A stretch of 64,000 bases of DNA, from assembly GCA_013289685.1 (NCBI GenBank), contig JABCZL010000014.1:1-64000 (forward strand), in the 5' to 3' direction. This stretch comes from Acidobacteriota bacterium. GTDB lineage: Bacteria > Acidobacteriota > Terriglobia > Terriglobales > Acidobacteriaceae. The notes beneath the pieces were generated by a model that was not told the origin of the DNA, made no database searches, and saw nothing but the letters and a program-made list of their open reading frames with translations. The translations under genes and the position numbers were made by a program. This document shows, in pieces, positions 8,699 through 18,734 of this stretch (positions are counted from its first letter, which is position 1; each line of letters starts with the position of its first letter).

Positions 8699-9237
8699 AC
8701 GCCTTAAAGCTTCTCCAGACTTCGTCATTTTCTCAAGGCCGGCTTGCGGAAATCATGCACAGGCGTCTCGTCGTACCCTTTTCGACCGCTTTTTGCTTCC
8801 GCTCTGGCCAGGAGCTTCTCCACCTTGGCGTCGCCGCTCCAGCTCCGTCGCCTCGAGTGCACGGAGCTGCAAATTCAACAGCGGCGCCAGACCGGCCGCG
8901 ACCCTGGGATGAAGTTTGCCGCCCGGACCAGAGGGCCCGCCCGGAATCGATCCATTGCCCAAATTGGACAAAAGGGACCGCAGTGCGAGACGCCGTGGAG
9001 AGGCTGATCAGCGACGTCTACACCGCCTGCCGTGCCGGTAGGCAGAGGAGAATTGACGCTGCTGGATTTGGTGCCTTCGTTTTGCAAAATGGCAATGCGG
9101 TAAGGGAAAGTTGGGAGCACAGTACCGTTTTCGCTCGCAGCTCAAGGTTCGGCGCTGCCTCCTACTATTCACTATAAAGCATAGTATGTTATACATTATT
9201 ATCTTATAGATAATATTACCAGCGCTAAAGATCGAAC
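8699..9237 (-). repeat. Dispersed repeat copy C, with internal inversion
   Basis: Shares CCTTAAAGCTT, the region encoding [14 protein letters not shown], and the AT-rich right end (ATAATATTACCAGCGCTAAA) with copies A and B. Relative to A, B and D, the block 8921-9027 is reversed: the segment encoding LPKLDK to AVRDAVERLISDVY now reads on the plus strand, while the flanking C-terminal part (KLHPRVAAG) reads on the minus strand. The remnant is further frameshifted after ELERR. Confidence 0.75.
8731..8920 (-). pseudogene. C-terminal remnant of the GKPCRAA-family protein (copy C)
   Basis: Encodes [20 protein letters not shown] then shifts frame after ELERR; the tail equivalent to HDFRKPA is recognisable but lacks the stop seen in intact copy D. 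No start codon and no N-terminal Cys motif. Not expressed as a normal product. Confidence 0.65.
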
Positions 9238-9313
9238 CGTGCGTTCACGATGGCGCGATTTTGCCGCAACAACCTGTGGTACACAATATCGATGAAGGCT
9301 GCCCATAGAGGTT

Positions 9314-10682
9314 CTAACTCCAGAGCCGGTCCCAGGAGCGTTCTTGGTCCCACTGTGGAGTCGGTTCGAAATAACCGCTATTCGGTGCTAAATGCTGGCG
9401 AACCACGTCTTCACTCAGAGTAACACCCAGGCCAGGCCGGTCAGGCACATCAATCCAGCCGTGGCTGACGATCGGCGTCTTGGCTCCTTCCTCCACCAGC
9501 GATGACCACCAGGGCACGTCGAGGGAATGATGCTCGAGCGCCAGGAAGTTCTGGGTAGCGGCGGCACAATGAACGTTCGCCATGCAACTGATGGGAGTCC
9601 CGGCAAAATGCATGGCCATCGGCACACCGTATTCCTCGGCCATGTCTCCGATTTTGTGGGTCTCGAGAATCCCCCCAGCCGTTGCGAGATCGGGATGAAT
9701 TTTGCTGACTGCGTGCCTGTCACAGAGAACCCGGAACGGTTCCTGGAGGTAAATGTCTTCGCCGGTCAGGATGGGAGTAGGGCTCTGGTCTGAGATCTGT
9801 TTGAGCAGGTCGGTGTAGGTCCAGGGAATCACGTCTTCCATCCACGACAGGTTGTACTTTTCATAGGCCTTGCCCAGTCGGATGATCGACTTCACACCCA
9901 AGTGGCCGAGATGGTCCATCGCAAGCGGGATTTCCATACCCACGGCGTCACGGACCGCGGCGACGTATTCCTCCAGCATGGCAATCCCTTTGTCCGTAAC
10001 TTCCATGGCTAAGAAAGGATGCGGAAGTTGCGACGTCTCCCACGGACTCAGGTCGGACGGATGCGTCACTGTTCCGGGCGTGTCCGACACCATTTCGACT
10101 CCCAGGTCCATCTTGAGCCAGGTGAGTCCCATTCCCTCTTTGCGCTCCTTCATCCTTCGCGCATAAACCTTGGGATCCTTGGACTCCTCGGTGTCGGCAT
10201 ATATGCGAATCCGGTCACGAAACTTGCCCCCGCCGAGCATCGTGTAGACCGGGACGTTATAGACTTTACCCGCGATGTCCCAGCGCCATTTCTATTGCGC
10301 AAACTCCGCCAGCCTGTCGGGCATGCCCGCCAAATTGCTTGATTTTGCGAAACAGTTTGTCGATTTGCAGCGGGTTCTCACCTAGTATGCGGCTCTTTAA
10401 GAAAAGAGCGAAGGTTGGACTGGCGCCGTCCCTAACCTCACCGAGTCCGTATATGCTCTGATTGGTCTCGATCCGAATGATGGGGCAAGGACTCGGCCCC
10501 GGTTTCACAATCGCCGCCACGCGAAGATCCGTGATTTTCAGCGCGGAGGGACCTGAGTTGGAGTTGATACCCTTAGGGTAGGCCTCGAACGGTTCTCCCG
10601 CCAACAGGGCGCTTCCCAGAGCCATAGCGGAAGTCTTCAGGATCTCGCGACGGTCGAAGCCATGACGGCCATTCTCACTCAT
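9314..10682 (-). pseudogene. Enolase-superfamily (mandelate racemase/muconate lactonizing type) protein, frameshifted
   Basis: The N-terminal part (from 10682) has a Tat signal (DRREILKTSAM) and the MR/MLE capping domain (ITDLRVAAIVKPG). Translation is lost after CAIEMAL near 10270: restoring two bases gives ALWDIAGKVYNVP and rejoins the barrel domain. That domain retains plausible superfamily elements, namely LKMDLG, AMDHLG, WMEDVIPW, GEDIYL and AMHFAGTP. These enzymes are usually sugar-acid dehydratases or epimerases. An exported version next to an RraA-like protein fits sugar-acid breakdown. ATG at 10682 is preferred over the upstream GTG. A sequencing error cannot be ruled out. Confidence 0.75.
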
Positions 10683-10888
10683 GTGCTCTGCCCTTTTCAC
10701 GGCACCGCATACGCCAGAGAGGTATTCATAGCGAGATCAAGATTGTACGCCTGCTGGCCCGGTAAATTTCACGTTTGACAAATCATCTCTGATTTGAGAG
10801 CTTCAGTGCGCGATCGTAGAATACTCGGTCCACTAAATCCAAGCATGCTCCAAGAGCCACTATCTCTAGTCCATGTGAGAGGTACCCG

Positions 10889-11833
10889 ATGCGCTGCCCT
10901 GCATGCAGCCGTTCTGCCCGACTCGGTCTGATTGTGTTTTGGGGTGCGTGCACAATTGTCTTGCTCGGACCGTCTCCCGTTTCAGCGCAACTCTTCACAT
11001 TTTCCAGGCAGGACTTGGTCGACTACACAGCGCAGAGCCCATTTGACCGTCTTCCCGACGGCCGGCCTAGAGTGCCAGACGATTTGATCGAAAGGGCGCG
11101 AGGTCTCTCATCGGAGGAGGTTTGGGCGGTCCTTCATGAAAGAGGATTCAATAACCAGTATGCCGATGGATTTCAAGTCCTGCAACCTGCCAAAACCATG
11201 GTGGGACGGGCGTTTACGGTGCAGTTCATGCCGCTTCGCTCCGATGTCGATGAGGTTGCGCAGACGAAGGCGAAAGATCATGGCCTTAAGCAACTCATGA
11301 ATCAGACCGCCATCGACATGCTGCAGCCAGGCGACGTACTGATCGTGGACCTGTTCGGCAAGAAAGTGAACGGGACTATCGTCGGAGACAATCTTTTCTA
11401 CTACGTGATGACCGCCACGCATGGTGGGGGCCTGGTGGTCGACGGGGGCATCCGCGATTTGAACGGAATCTCCGAGATCGACATGCCTGCTTACTTCCGG
11501 TCTGTCGATCCAACTCCAATTGGGAACGTGATGCTGACCGGTATCAATATTCCGGTGCGAATCGGCGGTGTCACGGTCATGCCCGGCGATCTGGTGGTCG
11601 GCGACCGCGAAGGTGTGTATTTCGTTCCCCCCCAGTTTGTGAAAGAGGTTCTCGACCGGGCTGACGAGATCCATGTTCATGACGAGTGGACGAAAAAGAA
11701 ATTTGCCGAAGGGCATTACAAGTCGAGCGAGATTTATGGCTCTCCGAGTGATCCAAAGCTGCAGAAGGAATATCAGGAGTATCTGAAACGAAGACTGGAG
11801 GAAATTCAGAAGCAACGGAATTCGAAGCAATGA
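10889..11833 (+). CDS. Secreted RraA-like protein (HMG/CHA aldolase fold)
   Basis: Signal peptide to about residue 34 (ending VSAQ). The mature protein carries the RraA fold with the GDNLFYYVMTATHGGG segment and the GGIRDLNG motif. Its Arg189-Asp190 match the substrate- and metal-contacting residues of 4-hydroxy-4-methyl-2-oxoglutarate aldolases; the family also includes an RNase E inhibitor without catalysis. The C-terminal 60 residues are a charged helix typical of the longer Acidobacteria form. It is divergent from the enolase-family gene, so both may share a 190-base control region and a sugar-acid substrate. GAGAGG precedes the ATG. Confidence 0.8.
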   Translation: MRCPACSRSARLGLIVFWGACTIVLLGPSPVSAQLFTFSRQDLVDYTAQSPFDRLPDGRPRVPDDLIERARGLSSEEVWAVLHERGFNNQYADGFQVLQPAKTMVGRAFTVQFMPLRSDVDEVAQTKAKDHGLKQLMNQTAIDMLQPGDVLIVDLFGKKVNGTIVGDNLFYYVMTATHGGGLVVDGGIRDLNGISEIDMPAYFRSVDPTPIGNVMLTGINIPVRIGGVTVMPGDLVVGDREGVYFVPPQFVKEVLDRADEIHVHDEWTKKKFAEGHYKSSEIYGSPSDPKLQKEYQEYLKRRLEEIQKQRNSKQ

Positions 11834-12107
11834 GGTGAACCGATGCCTAATGGGATGACATCTTGATAATTGGACAGTGGAGGGAGGCTGCTTCGTTTTC
11901 TGGCGAGTCGTGGAGATTCTGTTGAGCCTCTTCGTTATCGGAATGGGCCTGTTCAGGCACAGAATTCGAACCTATGGGCTGGACAACTCGGCTCATCTGG
12001 GGCCGCGGAAAAAACCTCGCATCTCAAGATGGATTGCCGGAACATTCTACGTGTGCTCAGGCTAGTCCTACTTTGTATTGGTGTCACACACAGCTAGAAC
12101 TCCGTAT

Positions 12108-12170
12108 GTCAATGAGTTCTATAAAAAGGGATGTCAAGAGGAAAGTTTTCCCTCGACCGGAGGCCGAGAG
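12108..12170 (-). repeat. Dispersed 62-base repeat, copy 1
   Basis: Matches 40074-40135 in inverted orientation: CTCTCGGCCTCCGGTCGAGG, then an A/T-rich stretch, TTGACATCCCTTTT and ATAGAACT(C/G)ATTGAC. Two copies 28 kb apart indicate a mobile or structural repeat. Confidence 0.65.
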
Positions 12171-12283
12171 GCCTGTAGCCCCTTCCACGATCCTTGGGAT
12201 GCATTCTCATCCGGCTCGTCACTAGCCGGCTTATCCGCAGGCTTCTGCGACTCCGCCGGCTTGGGCGCCGGCTCCGAGGTCAT
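12134..12283 (-). CDS. Possible 49-aa Pro/Lys/Glu-rich peptide
   Basis: ATG at 12283 opens MTSEPAPKPAESQKPADK, followed by an acidic stretch and a terminal RPPVEGKLSS. The low-complexity KPA repeats look protein-like, and the end overlaps the dispersed repeat. No Shine-Dalgarno is visible, so it may be a remnant or fortuitous. Confidence 0.3.
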   Translation of the reverse strand: MTSEPAPKPAESQKPADKPASDEPDENASQGSWKGLQASRPPVEGKLSS

Positions 12284-12452
12284 TTTAGTTGGGTGTTTCT
12301 GGGCTGATATTGGGATCCCCCAGCGTGGTGGTTCGCAAGGTCGGTTCCTCGGGAGACGTACACAATCAGCCCGTCAGCCCCCAATACTCAACAAAATCTT
12401 CATGTCTAGATGTTTCGTTTCAAGCTCTATAATTCCAACTCTCAGAAGCAGG

Positions 12453-14789
12453 ATGCTTGGAACCGACGCAACATCCCAGGAGGCCAGCTTGAAGCCCATC
12501 CGCTCCCTTATTTGTGGTTGCATTGTTTTCTTCATCGCATCCCTGACCTGCGCGCAAACCACCCCGGCGAAAACCAGCGCCCATCCCCAATTGTTGGGAT
12601 ACACGACACAATCTTCCAGCCCCGAGCGCGATTGGGAGAAGAAATTTCAGGATGGCATCGTGAGCGATCATGTGCGCGAAAACATGCGCCGGATGAGCGC
12701 TCGTCCGCATCATGTGGGCTCACCTTATGACAAAGACAACGCCGAATGGATTCTGTCCAAATTCAAAGAGTGGGGATTCGACGCGCACATCGAGACCTTC
12801 CAGGTCCTGTTCCCAACGCCCAAGGACCGCGTAGTCGAACTTCTGGAACCCAAGCACTTTCGCGCCACACTGCAGGAACCGACCGTTCCCGGCGACCCCA
12901 CGTCAGACCAGACGTCCGAGCAGTTGCCAACCTACAACGCCTATTCGATCGACGGTGACGTGACCGCCCCGCTGGTCTATGTGAACTACGGCAACCGTGA
13001 AGACTACGAACAACTCGATCGCCTCGGAATTGCCGTCAAAGGGGCCATCGTCATCGCGCGCTATGGTGAAGGCTGGCGTGGCATCAAACCGAAAGTCGCG
13101 GGCGAGCACGGCGCCGTCGGATGCATCATCTATTCCGACCCCAGGGATGACGGCTACTTTCAAGGTGACGATTATCCCAAGGGCGGCTGGCGTCCCAAAG
13201 ATGGCGTCCAGCGCGGCAGCGTAATGGACACCGATTATCCCGGCGATCCTCTCACCCCCGGTGTCGGCGCTACCGCGGATGCCAAGCGTCTTACGATCAG
13301 CGAAGCCAAAACGATTACCAAGATTCCCGTGCTCCCGATTTCGTGGGGCGACGCTCTGCCTCTTCTGTCCGCGCTCGCCGGGCCGGTCGCACCGGAAAAA
13401 TGGCGTGGCGCTCTGCCTCTCACTTATCACATCGGCCCCGGCCCCGCCAAAGTCCATCTCAAAGTCACATCGAACTGGGACCTGAAGCCGGTCAACGACG
13501 TCATCGCAACGCTGAGCGGGTCCCGCGCTCCCGATCAATGGGTGATTCGCGGCAATCACTTCGACGCCTGGGTCAACGGCGCCGACGATCCCCTCTCCGG
13601 CATGTCCGCAGTCCTCGAAGAAGCACGCATGCTCGGCGAACTGCATAAGCAAGGATGGACGCCGAAGCGCACCATCATCTACTGCGCCTGGGACGGTGAA
13701 GAACCTGGACTTCTGGGTTCTACCGAATGGGTGGAAACTCACGGCGACGAGCTACAAAAACACGCCGCCGCCTACATCAATTCCGACAGCAACGGCCGGG
13801 GATTCTTTCACGGCTCCGGCTCTCACGATCTCGAAAAGTTAACCAACGACATCATTCGCGAGATTCAGGATCCCGAGAAAAATATTCCGGTCTGGCAACG
13901 AGCTCGTTTGTCCCGCATCGCCAACGCCAAGAACCAGGAAGATCGCGCGGAGATTCGCAAGCGCGCGGAACTAACCATCGGAGCACTCGGAGACGGTTCC
14001 GACTACGCGTCGTTCCTCGACCACGCCGGCATCTCAGCGTTGAACATCGGCTACGGCGGCGAAAACGACGCCGATTCCTACCATTCCGTGTACGACGATT
14101 TCTATTGGTACACCCACTTTGTCGATACCGATTTCTCCTACGGACGCGCTTTGGCACAGACCGGTGGCACCACCGTGATGCGCTTGGCGGATGCCGAGAT
14201 AATCCCCTACGAGTACGCAGGTATGGCCGAAACCATCGGGAAATATGTGACTGAACTCGAAAAGCAGCTCAAGGAAAAACAGGACGAAATCACAGAGCGC
14301 AACCTCGAACTGAAGGAAGGAGTCTTCTCTGCTATAGCTGATCCACGCAAGACCTCCGTCCCCCCGCCACAGGAAACCACGCCGCCCTATATGAACTTCG
14401 CACCTCTGAAGAATGGAGTGGAATCCATCAAGCGCAGCGCCGAGCGCTACCAGGCTGCCGTGACGAAAGCCCTGGCCGTTGACGCGCCTGCACTTTCGGC
14501 ACAGGTCCTGGAGTCGCTGAACACGGATCTTATGAAAATCCAGCGGACCTTCCTTACCGAACGAGGACTCCCGGAGCGCCCGTGGTTCAAGCATCAGGTG
14601 TACGCGCCCGGCGCTTATACCGGATACGGCGCCAAACCCATCGCTGCCGTCCGCGAATACATGGACGCCAAGAAATGGACGGAGGCCGAAGCTCAGGTGC
14701 CAGGCGTCGCGAAGGTGCTGGAAGATGTCGCAGCGGCGATCGGTAGAGCGGCCGACAACCTGGAAGCCGCGACCTCCTCGGTACATTGA
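12453..14789 (+). CDS. M28-family metallopeptidase, glutamate carboxypeptidase II type
   Basis: About 778 aa. Signal peptide about 14-36 (ending TCAQ), protease-associated domain about 190-290, M28 catalytic domain about 340-590, and a C-terminal transferrin-receptor-like dimerisation domain. All expected residues of a two-zinc exopeptidase are visible: His369 and Asp379 (NHFDAW...DDP), catalytic Glu416 with Glu417 (DGEEPGLLGS), Asp445 (NSDSNG), His544 (SYHSVYDD). It should release C-terminal or N-terminal amino acids outside the cytoplasm. The frame is open from 12078, but ATG at 12453 directly precedes the signal peptide; upstream sequence is repeat-derived. Confidence 0.88.
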   Translation: MLGTDATSQEASLKPIRSLICGCIVFFIASLTCAQTTPAKTSAHPQLLGYTTQSSSPERDWEKKFQDGIVSDHVRENMRRMSARPHHVGSPYDKDNAEWILSKFKEWGFDAHIETFQVLFPTPKDRVVELLEPKHFRATLQEPTVPGDPTSDQTSEQLPTYNAYSIDGDVTAPLVYVNYGNREDYEQLDRLGIAVKGAIVIARYGEGWRGIKPKVAGEHGAVGCIIYSDPRDDGYFQGDDYPKGGWRPKDGVQRGSVMDTDYPGDPLTPGVGATADAKRLTISEAKTITKIPVLPISWGDALPLLSALAGPVAPEKWRGALPLTYHIGPGPAKVHLKVTSNWDLKPVNDVIATLSGSRAPDQWVIRGNHFDAWVNGADDPLSGMSAVLEEARMLGELHKQGWTPKRTIIYCAWDGEEPGLLGSTEWVETHGDELQKHAAAYINSDSNGRGFFHGSGSHDLEKLTNDIIREIQDPEKNIPVWQRARLSRIANAKNQEDRAEIRKRAELTIGALGDGSDYASFLDHAGISALNIGYGGENDADSYHSVYDDFYWYTHFVDTDFSYGRALAQTGGTTVMRLADAEIIPYEYAGMAETIGKYVTELEKQLKEKQDEITERNLELKEGVFSAIADPRKTSVPPPQETTPPYMNFAPLKNGVESIKRSAERYQAAVTKALAVDAPALSAQVLESLNTDLMKIQRTFLTERGLPERPWFKHQVYAPGAYTGYGAKPIAAVREYMDAKKWTEAEAQVPGVAKVLEDVAAAIGRAADNLEAATSSVH

Positions 14790-15296
14790 GGGGTCGGAAG
14801 CACTTCTTTGCTGTGGCAGGGGGTGGAGAAATCCTGGGGATAGTTGGCCAAGAAATGCGTCTCTAACAATGTCGGCGGTGTCAAGGACCTTCGCGCACAT
14901 TACAGCATGCACTCGAAGAAGAGCGCCATTTCGCTCTCGTTGAAAATGTGCCGATCCAACCAAGGCTCGCTCGCAATCAGAGGTGCCAACGCTCGCTCGC
15001 CACGCGCTAGCGCGCGAGCCTTACCCCACGCGAGGGCGGGCGGGGGGCGGGCCAAAGTCAGAACCGGCTGCGGGGGAGGGGGGTAGCCGAATTTTTCCCG
15101 ATAGATACTATGACGTGTCAGCTGTTGGGGGGATAGGAGGTAGGAGATTTCAAAGTTGCACTTCATGGTGAAGCGCTAGTAAACACCCTCGCCGGGGTTG
15201 ACTTCGCCCCCGCTCGCGTGCGCTGGGAGGGCTGGGCGTGGGATGGGACGGGCGCCACTTGGTGGGAAGGCAAGCGCGGCCTGATGTTGTTGACCC
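14790..15296. other. Convergent intergenic region with a GC-rich hairpin
   Basis: Lies between the M28 gene and the convergent regulator gene. It holds a strong hairpin at 14995-15019 and two GCTCGCTCGC direct repeats (about 14963 and 14991). No gene seen. Confidence 0.5.
14995..15019. terminator. GC-rich hairpin between convergent genes
   Basis: GCTCG and CGAGC flank the perfect palindrome CGCGCTAGCGCG (15003-15014), giving a long stem with a 3-base bulge. There is no U tract, so it is either a factor-dependent terminator or a structural element. Confidence 0.35.
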
Positions 15297-18230
15297 TCAA
15301 GGCGGGCTGGGAGATTCTCTCGCTGACAGGGAAGGTCGCGGGACTGCGAGCAGCCCTTGTGCTTTTTGAGAGAGGAATTCCAATCCCCGTCTGTGAGTTT
15401 CCTTCTCCAGGATCTCCAACTGGGAACGAGCGCGCGCCGGATCAATTCTGAGTTCGGCTTCCGCCAAGTTGAGGCGACCCTCGCACTCGATCTCGTAGTA
15501 CCCTAACTTTTTCGCTGAAGCAATCACGGACCGCAGCTTCTGGATCGAATTTGCCACCGTGGCATGATCTCGCGCCTTCTCAGCCGCGCCCCTTTCGACC
15601 CGGGCGGTTTGAATCGCAATCGGCAGTTTCACCGCCGGATCGGGGCTGGTCACCGTAAGTTCAGTCGCACGCTTCACTGCTTCGCGAGCCTCGTCCAACT
15701 TCCCCTCAGCCAGCTGTGCGCGGCTCAACGCCAGATATCCGCCGGCCGTGTCCGGGTCGCTCTTTTCCTTTTCAAACTCAGCGATCGCCGCGCGCAGCAA
15801 AGGTTCGACTTGGTCGGCGTGGCCTTCTTCGAGGGCGAGATCAGCAAGCGTTACCTGGCTCTCTGCGATCGTGCTCGTTTCCCCCATTTTCTGCCGAATC
15901 TCCAGCGCGGCTTCGTACTGTTGGCGCGCACCTTTCAAGTCCCCTTCCGCTTTCAACACATCTCCCAACTCGCTCAGAGCTCCAGTCGGCTGCCCGCCAG
16001 AATCGCCCTGAACCTGGCGCATTGCGTCGACCGCTTGCTGGGCAAGCCGATGGGCATCTTGCACCCGCCCTTGGGCCAACTCTAAATCGGCAAGCCGATA
16101 GTGGGCGTAGCCCGGTAGGACGCCATCCAGGGACGAGAGAATCTCGATCACCTTCTCATACGTCTTCGCTGCCGCCTGCAAGTTACCGCGGAGGTAGAGG
16201 ATATCCGCAATATTCGAGAGCGCCGTGGCCCCATTTTGCTTGTCCCCGGCCTGTTCAAAGTGAAACTTGGCCAGCCGGTAACACTGCTCCCCACGATCCA
16301 GATCGCCCTCGTTGGTATAGCCAATCCCCATGTTGTTAAGGATGACCGCGGTCTTTAGGTGCTCACCCGTGCCGCCCAAAATCTTGAGTGCCCGTTGATA
16401 GGTCGCTCGCGCTTGCACAATGTGCCCCGCTCCACCCAGTTGGTCAGCCATCAGGCGAAGCGCATCGGCAGCTCCTAAATTATTTCCCGCCGCCCGATAG
16501 ATATTGTAGGCGTCCTCACAAGGTACCTCCGCCTGATCGCGATGCTCACCATACACAAGATTCATGCACTCCCACAGGCGCGCCGAGGCATAGATCAGCT
16601 TCTTACCTTGGGCCGATGATTTTGTGGCGGCGCTGCGCACCAGAATGAGACTGTCGGCCCTTCGGCTGGATGGCATTGCTCTGGCTTCCGCCATATCGAT
16701 GCGGGGATCGTCAGCCGCGGGCAGCGGCAGCCGCCGGAGCCGTCCAATCGTGTCCAGCGCTTGGTATGCGTGACCGGCAGCAGTCTGGGACACCGCAAGC
16801 TGCAAGCCGTACTCCACGCTGTCAGGGAATAACTCGAACAGGGCGCGGTAACTGGAAGCCGCCTTCTCGTGGTCTGGCAAACTCTCGTAGTAGTCGCCCT
16901 CGACTTGCATTCGATCCACGCGCGGGAAGCCGGTGGAAAGATCCAATGCGATTTTCGCTTCCTCCTTGCGCTTTTGCTCATAGCCGAGCTGGTTCCAGGC
17001 ACGCGCCAGCATGAGGTGCGCCAAAGGGAATTTTGCATCCGCTTTGGTCGCTTCGACGAGCAAGTCCTTCGCCGCAAGAGCATCAAACTCCCGCAACTTG
17101 GTAATCCCAAGCACGTAGAACCTGGCTGCTTCACGGTCCAACGGTATGGAAGCGAGAACACTCGCCCTATCGGTCTCGCTGATTCCGGGAACTCCCAACC
17201 GCTCCCGCAGCTTAGCGCCAATGTCCGACGCCATTTGGAACAGCTCATTCGCATTGCCGGTCTGCGCGAACTGGCTTAGAACCTCGCCGCTCCGGGTATC
17301 CTGTAATCGTACGTCGAGCCGCAATTGCGTCCGGGTGCCTTGGCCGATCGCGGTGTACGAGCCCAGGACGAGCAGGTCACTGTTCAAGGCGGTGCCAATC
17401 CGCGCCGTGGTCTCCCGGCCCAGCGTGCTGGTTTGCGACCAGGGGGATGAAATGCGAAGGCTAGCGACTTCCTCTCCGGAAACCAGTCTGAGTTTTTCCC
17501 CACTGGCCAGTTCTGTGCTCAACATCTCCGAAAACGCCGAGGCCAGCCAATCATCCTGCGCCCGGCCGGACGCATTGTAAAAGCCCAACACTGCGACCGA
17601 TTGGCGGCTTGGAATAGGGCGAGCTGGGTTAGATTCCGAGGCTGCGGCGGGCGGCGAACGATGACGCAGCGAATACCACCCGAAAGCCGCCAGCAAAATG
17701 ATGCCGAGCGTCACGCCATAAAGATAAAGAGGGGCTCGTCCTCCCAGCCACTGCCTTGATGGAGGCATTGGCCTCGACTGGGGCGCGGTGGTCGGCAGCG
17801 ACCCTCGGTCCGCTTCGACGGCCGCAGCGCGGTCAGGAACGGTCGAGGCGCTGTCGCCAACGACCTGTTCCAAGCCACTGCCCACCGGGCCAACCATAGC
17901 CACCGGTGCCACGAAACGATAACCGCGCTTCGGAACCGTTTCAATGAAGGTGGGATTATCGGCATCATCACCAAGCGCATAGCGCAGCCTTTTCAATGCT
18001 GCGTTGAGGCTGCCATCGAACTCGACGTAAGTCCCCTCCGGCCACAGCGTCTGCCGCAGTTCCTCGCGGCTGACGATTTCTCCCGGACGCCCTAAGAGAA
18101 GACACAGCACCCGTAGCGGCTGCTGCTGAAGTTTTACAGGCACGCCCTGGTGGAACAGCCTTCCTCCCTCCGCATCCACTTGGAAGAGGCCAAATCGGTA
18201 AACACGCTTACGCAAGGCCGGTGCTTCCAT
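15297..18230 (-). CDS. Winged-helix regulator with TolB-like and TPR domains, 977 aa
   Basis: Residues 10-110 are an OmpR/PhoB-type winged helix (FDGSLNAALKRLR, then KRGYRFVAPV), as in CadC. A transmembrane helix follows (about 165-187), then a TolB/adenylate-cyclase-associated segment (SVAVLGFYNASG...LVLGSYTAIG), and from about 330 many TPRs (e.g. LNNMGIGYTNEGDLDRGEQC). This suggests a membrane-anchored one-component transcription factor: DNA-binding in the cytoplasm and a sensory TPR region outside. Such fusions are expanded in Acidobacteria. Targets unknown. A GGGGGT site sits directly before ATG, with AAGGAG further upstream. Confidence 0.85.
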   Translation of the reverse strand: MEAPALRKRVYRFGLFQVDAEGGRLFHQGVPVKLQQQPLRVLCLLLGRPGEIVSREELRQTLWPEGTYVEFDGSLNAALKRLRYALGDDADNPTFIETVPKRGYRFVAPVAMVGPVGSGLEQVVGDSASTVPDRAAAVEADRGSLPTTAPQSRPMPPSRQWLGGRAPLYLYGVTLGIILLAAFGWYSLRHRSPPAAASESNPARPIPSRQSVAVLGFYNASGRAQDDWLASAFSEMLSTELASGEKLRLVSGEEVASLRISSPWSQTSTLGRETTARIGTALNSDLLVLGSYTAIGQGTRTQLRLDVRLQDTRSGEVLSQFAQTGNANELFQMASDIGAKLRERLGVPGISETDRASVLASIPLDREAARFYVLGITKLREFDALAAKDLLVEATKADAKFPLAHLMLARAWNQLGYEQKRKEEAKIALDLSTGFPRVDRMQVEGDYYESLPDHEKAASSYRALFELFPDSVEYGLQLAVSQTAAGHAYQALDTIGRLRRLPLPAADDPRIDMAEARAMPSSRRADSLILVRSAATKSSAQGKKLIYASARLWECMNLVYGEHRDQAEVPCEDAYNIYRAAGNNLGAADALRLMADQLGGAGHIVQARATYQRALKILGGTGEHLKTAVILNNMGIGYTNEGDLDRGEQCYRLAKFHFEQAGDKQNGATALSNIADILYLRGNLQAAAKTYEKVIEILSSLDGVLPGYAHYRLADLELAQGRVQDAHRLAQQAVDAMRQVQGDSGGQPTGALSELGDVLKAEGDLKGARQQYEAALEIRQKMGETSTIAESQVTLADLALEEGHADQVEPLLRAAIAEFEKEKSDPDTAGGYLALSRAQLAEGKLDEAREAVKRATELTVTSPDPAVKLPIAIQTARVERGAAEKARDHATVANSIQKLRSVIASAKKLGYYEIECEGRLNLAEAELRIDPARARSQLEILEKETHRRGLEFLSQKAQGLLAVPRPSLSARESPSPP

Positions 18231-18734
18231 ACCCCCAGTTGCTCACTCCTTATGGCGGGTAAGTCTAGCACAGGCGAAAAAACGTGAGTCAGTACTTCTG
18301 GAATTCATTGCAGCACAATGATTTGTCAGGTCACGCGCGTGGTCAGAAGAAGGTTCTTTGATGTTAGCAGCGATTCCGGTTAATTGATTGTCGCGACTCA
18401 AGGGAATCGATCAGAGGCCGCAAAAGCGAGGAAGCGATTTTACGCCAGCTGTCCAGGCGTGGTCATTTTGCAATGTGTTCGTGCTCCGCGCGGGCATCAC
18501 GCACGACTGGGGTCAATCACCGTTGTTCCGGCCACGCTCTCTCTTGGGGAGAGGTCACACGTTTTGGTAACTCGCTGAAGGGATGCATCTTAGTTAGTCA
18601 TCGACGTGTCATGACTGAGTCCTTTGACAGGCAGACATTTTTCGTGGCACTTTGACGCCATGAGCGGGATCTAGTCCGCTGTTGATGGACCCGCACTCGG
18701 AACGACCTGTAGGAGCACCTCTAGGAGCGCACAA
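18231..18734. other. Divergent intergenic region
   Basis: Between the wHTH-TPR gene and the gene at 18735. CACGCGCGTG at 18332-18341 is a perfect 10-base palindrome about 100 bases upstream of the regulator start, a possible autoregulatory site. Otherwise nothing recognised. Confidence 0.4.

Larger units (their letters stand above)
8575..9313. other. Gene-free stretch occupied mainly by repeat copy C
   Basis: After a short leader this region is almost entirely the dispersed element (8699-9237). No intact gene. Confidence 0.6.
11834..12452. other. Stretch with a 62-base dispersed repeat and a possible micro-ORF
   Basis: Holds the repeat at 12108-12170, a possible 49-residue ORF on the minus strand, and a weak plus-strand frame (11877-12065) with one hydrophobic segment that I do not trust. 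No confident gene. Confidence 0.45.

Noticed and set aside
12078-12452. Extended start of the M28 peptidase
   Set aside because: Passes through the 62-base repeat and lies before the signal peptide.
13727-14254. Arg-rich open frame within the peptidase gene
   Set aside because: Alternate-frame shadow of a GC-rich gene with skewed composition.
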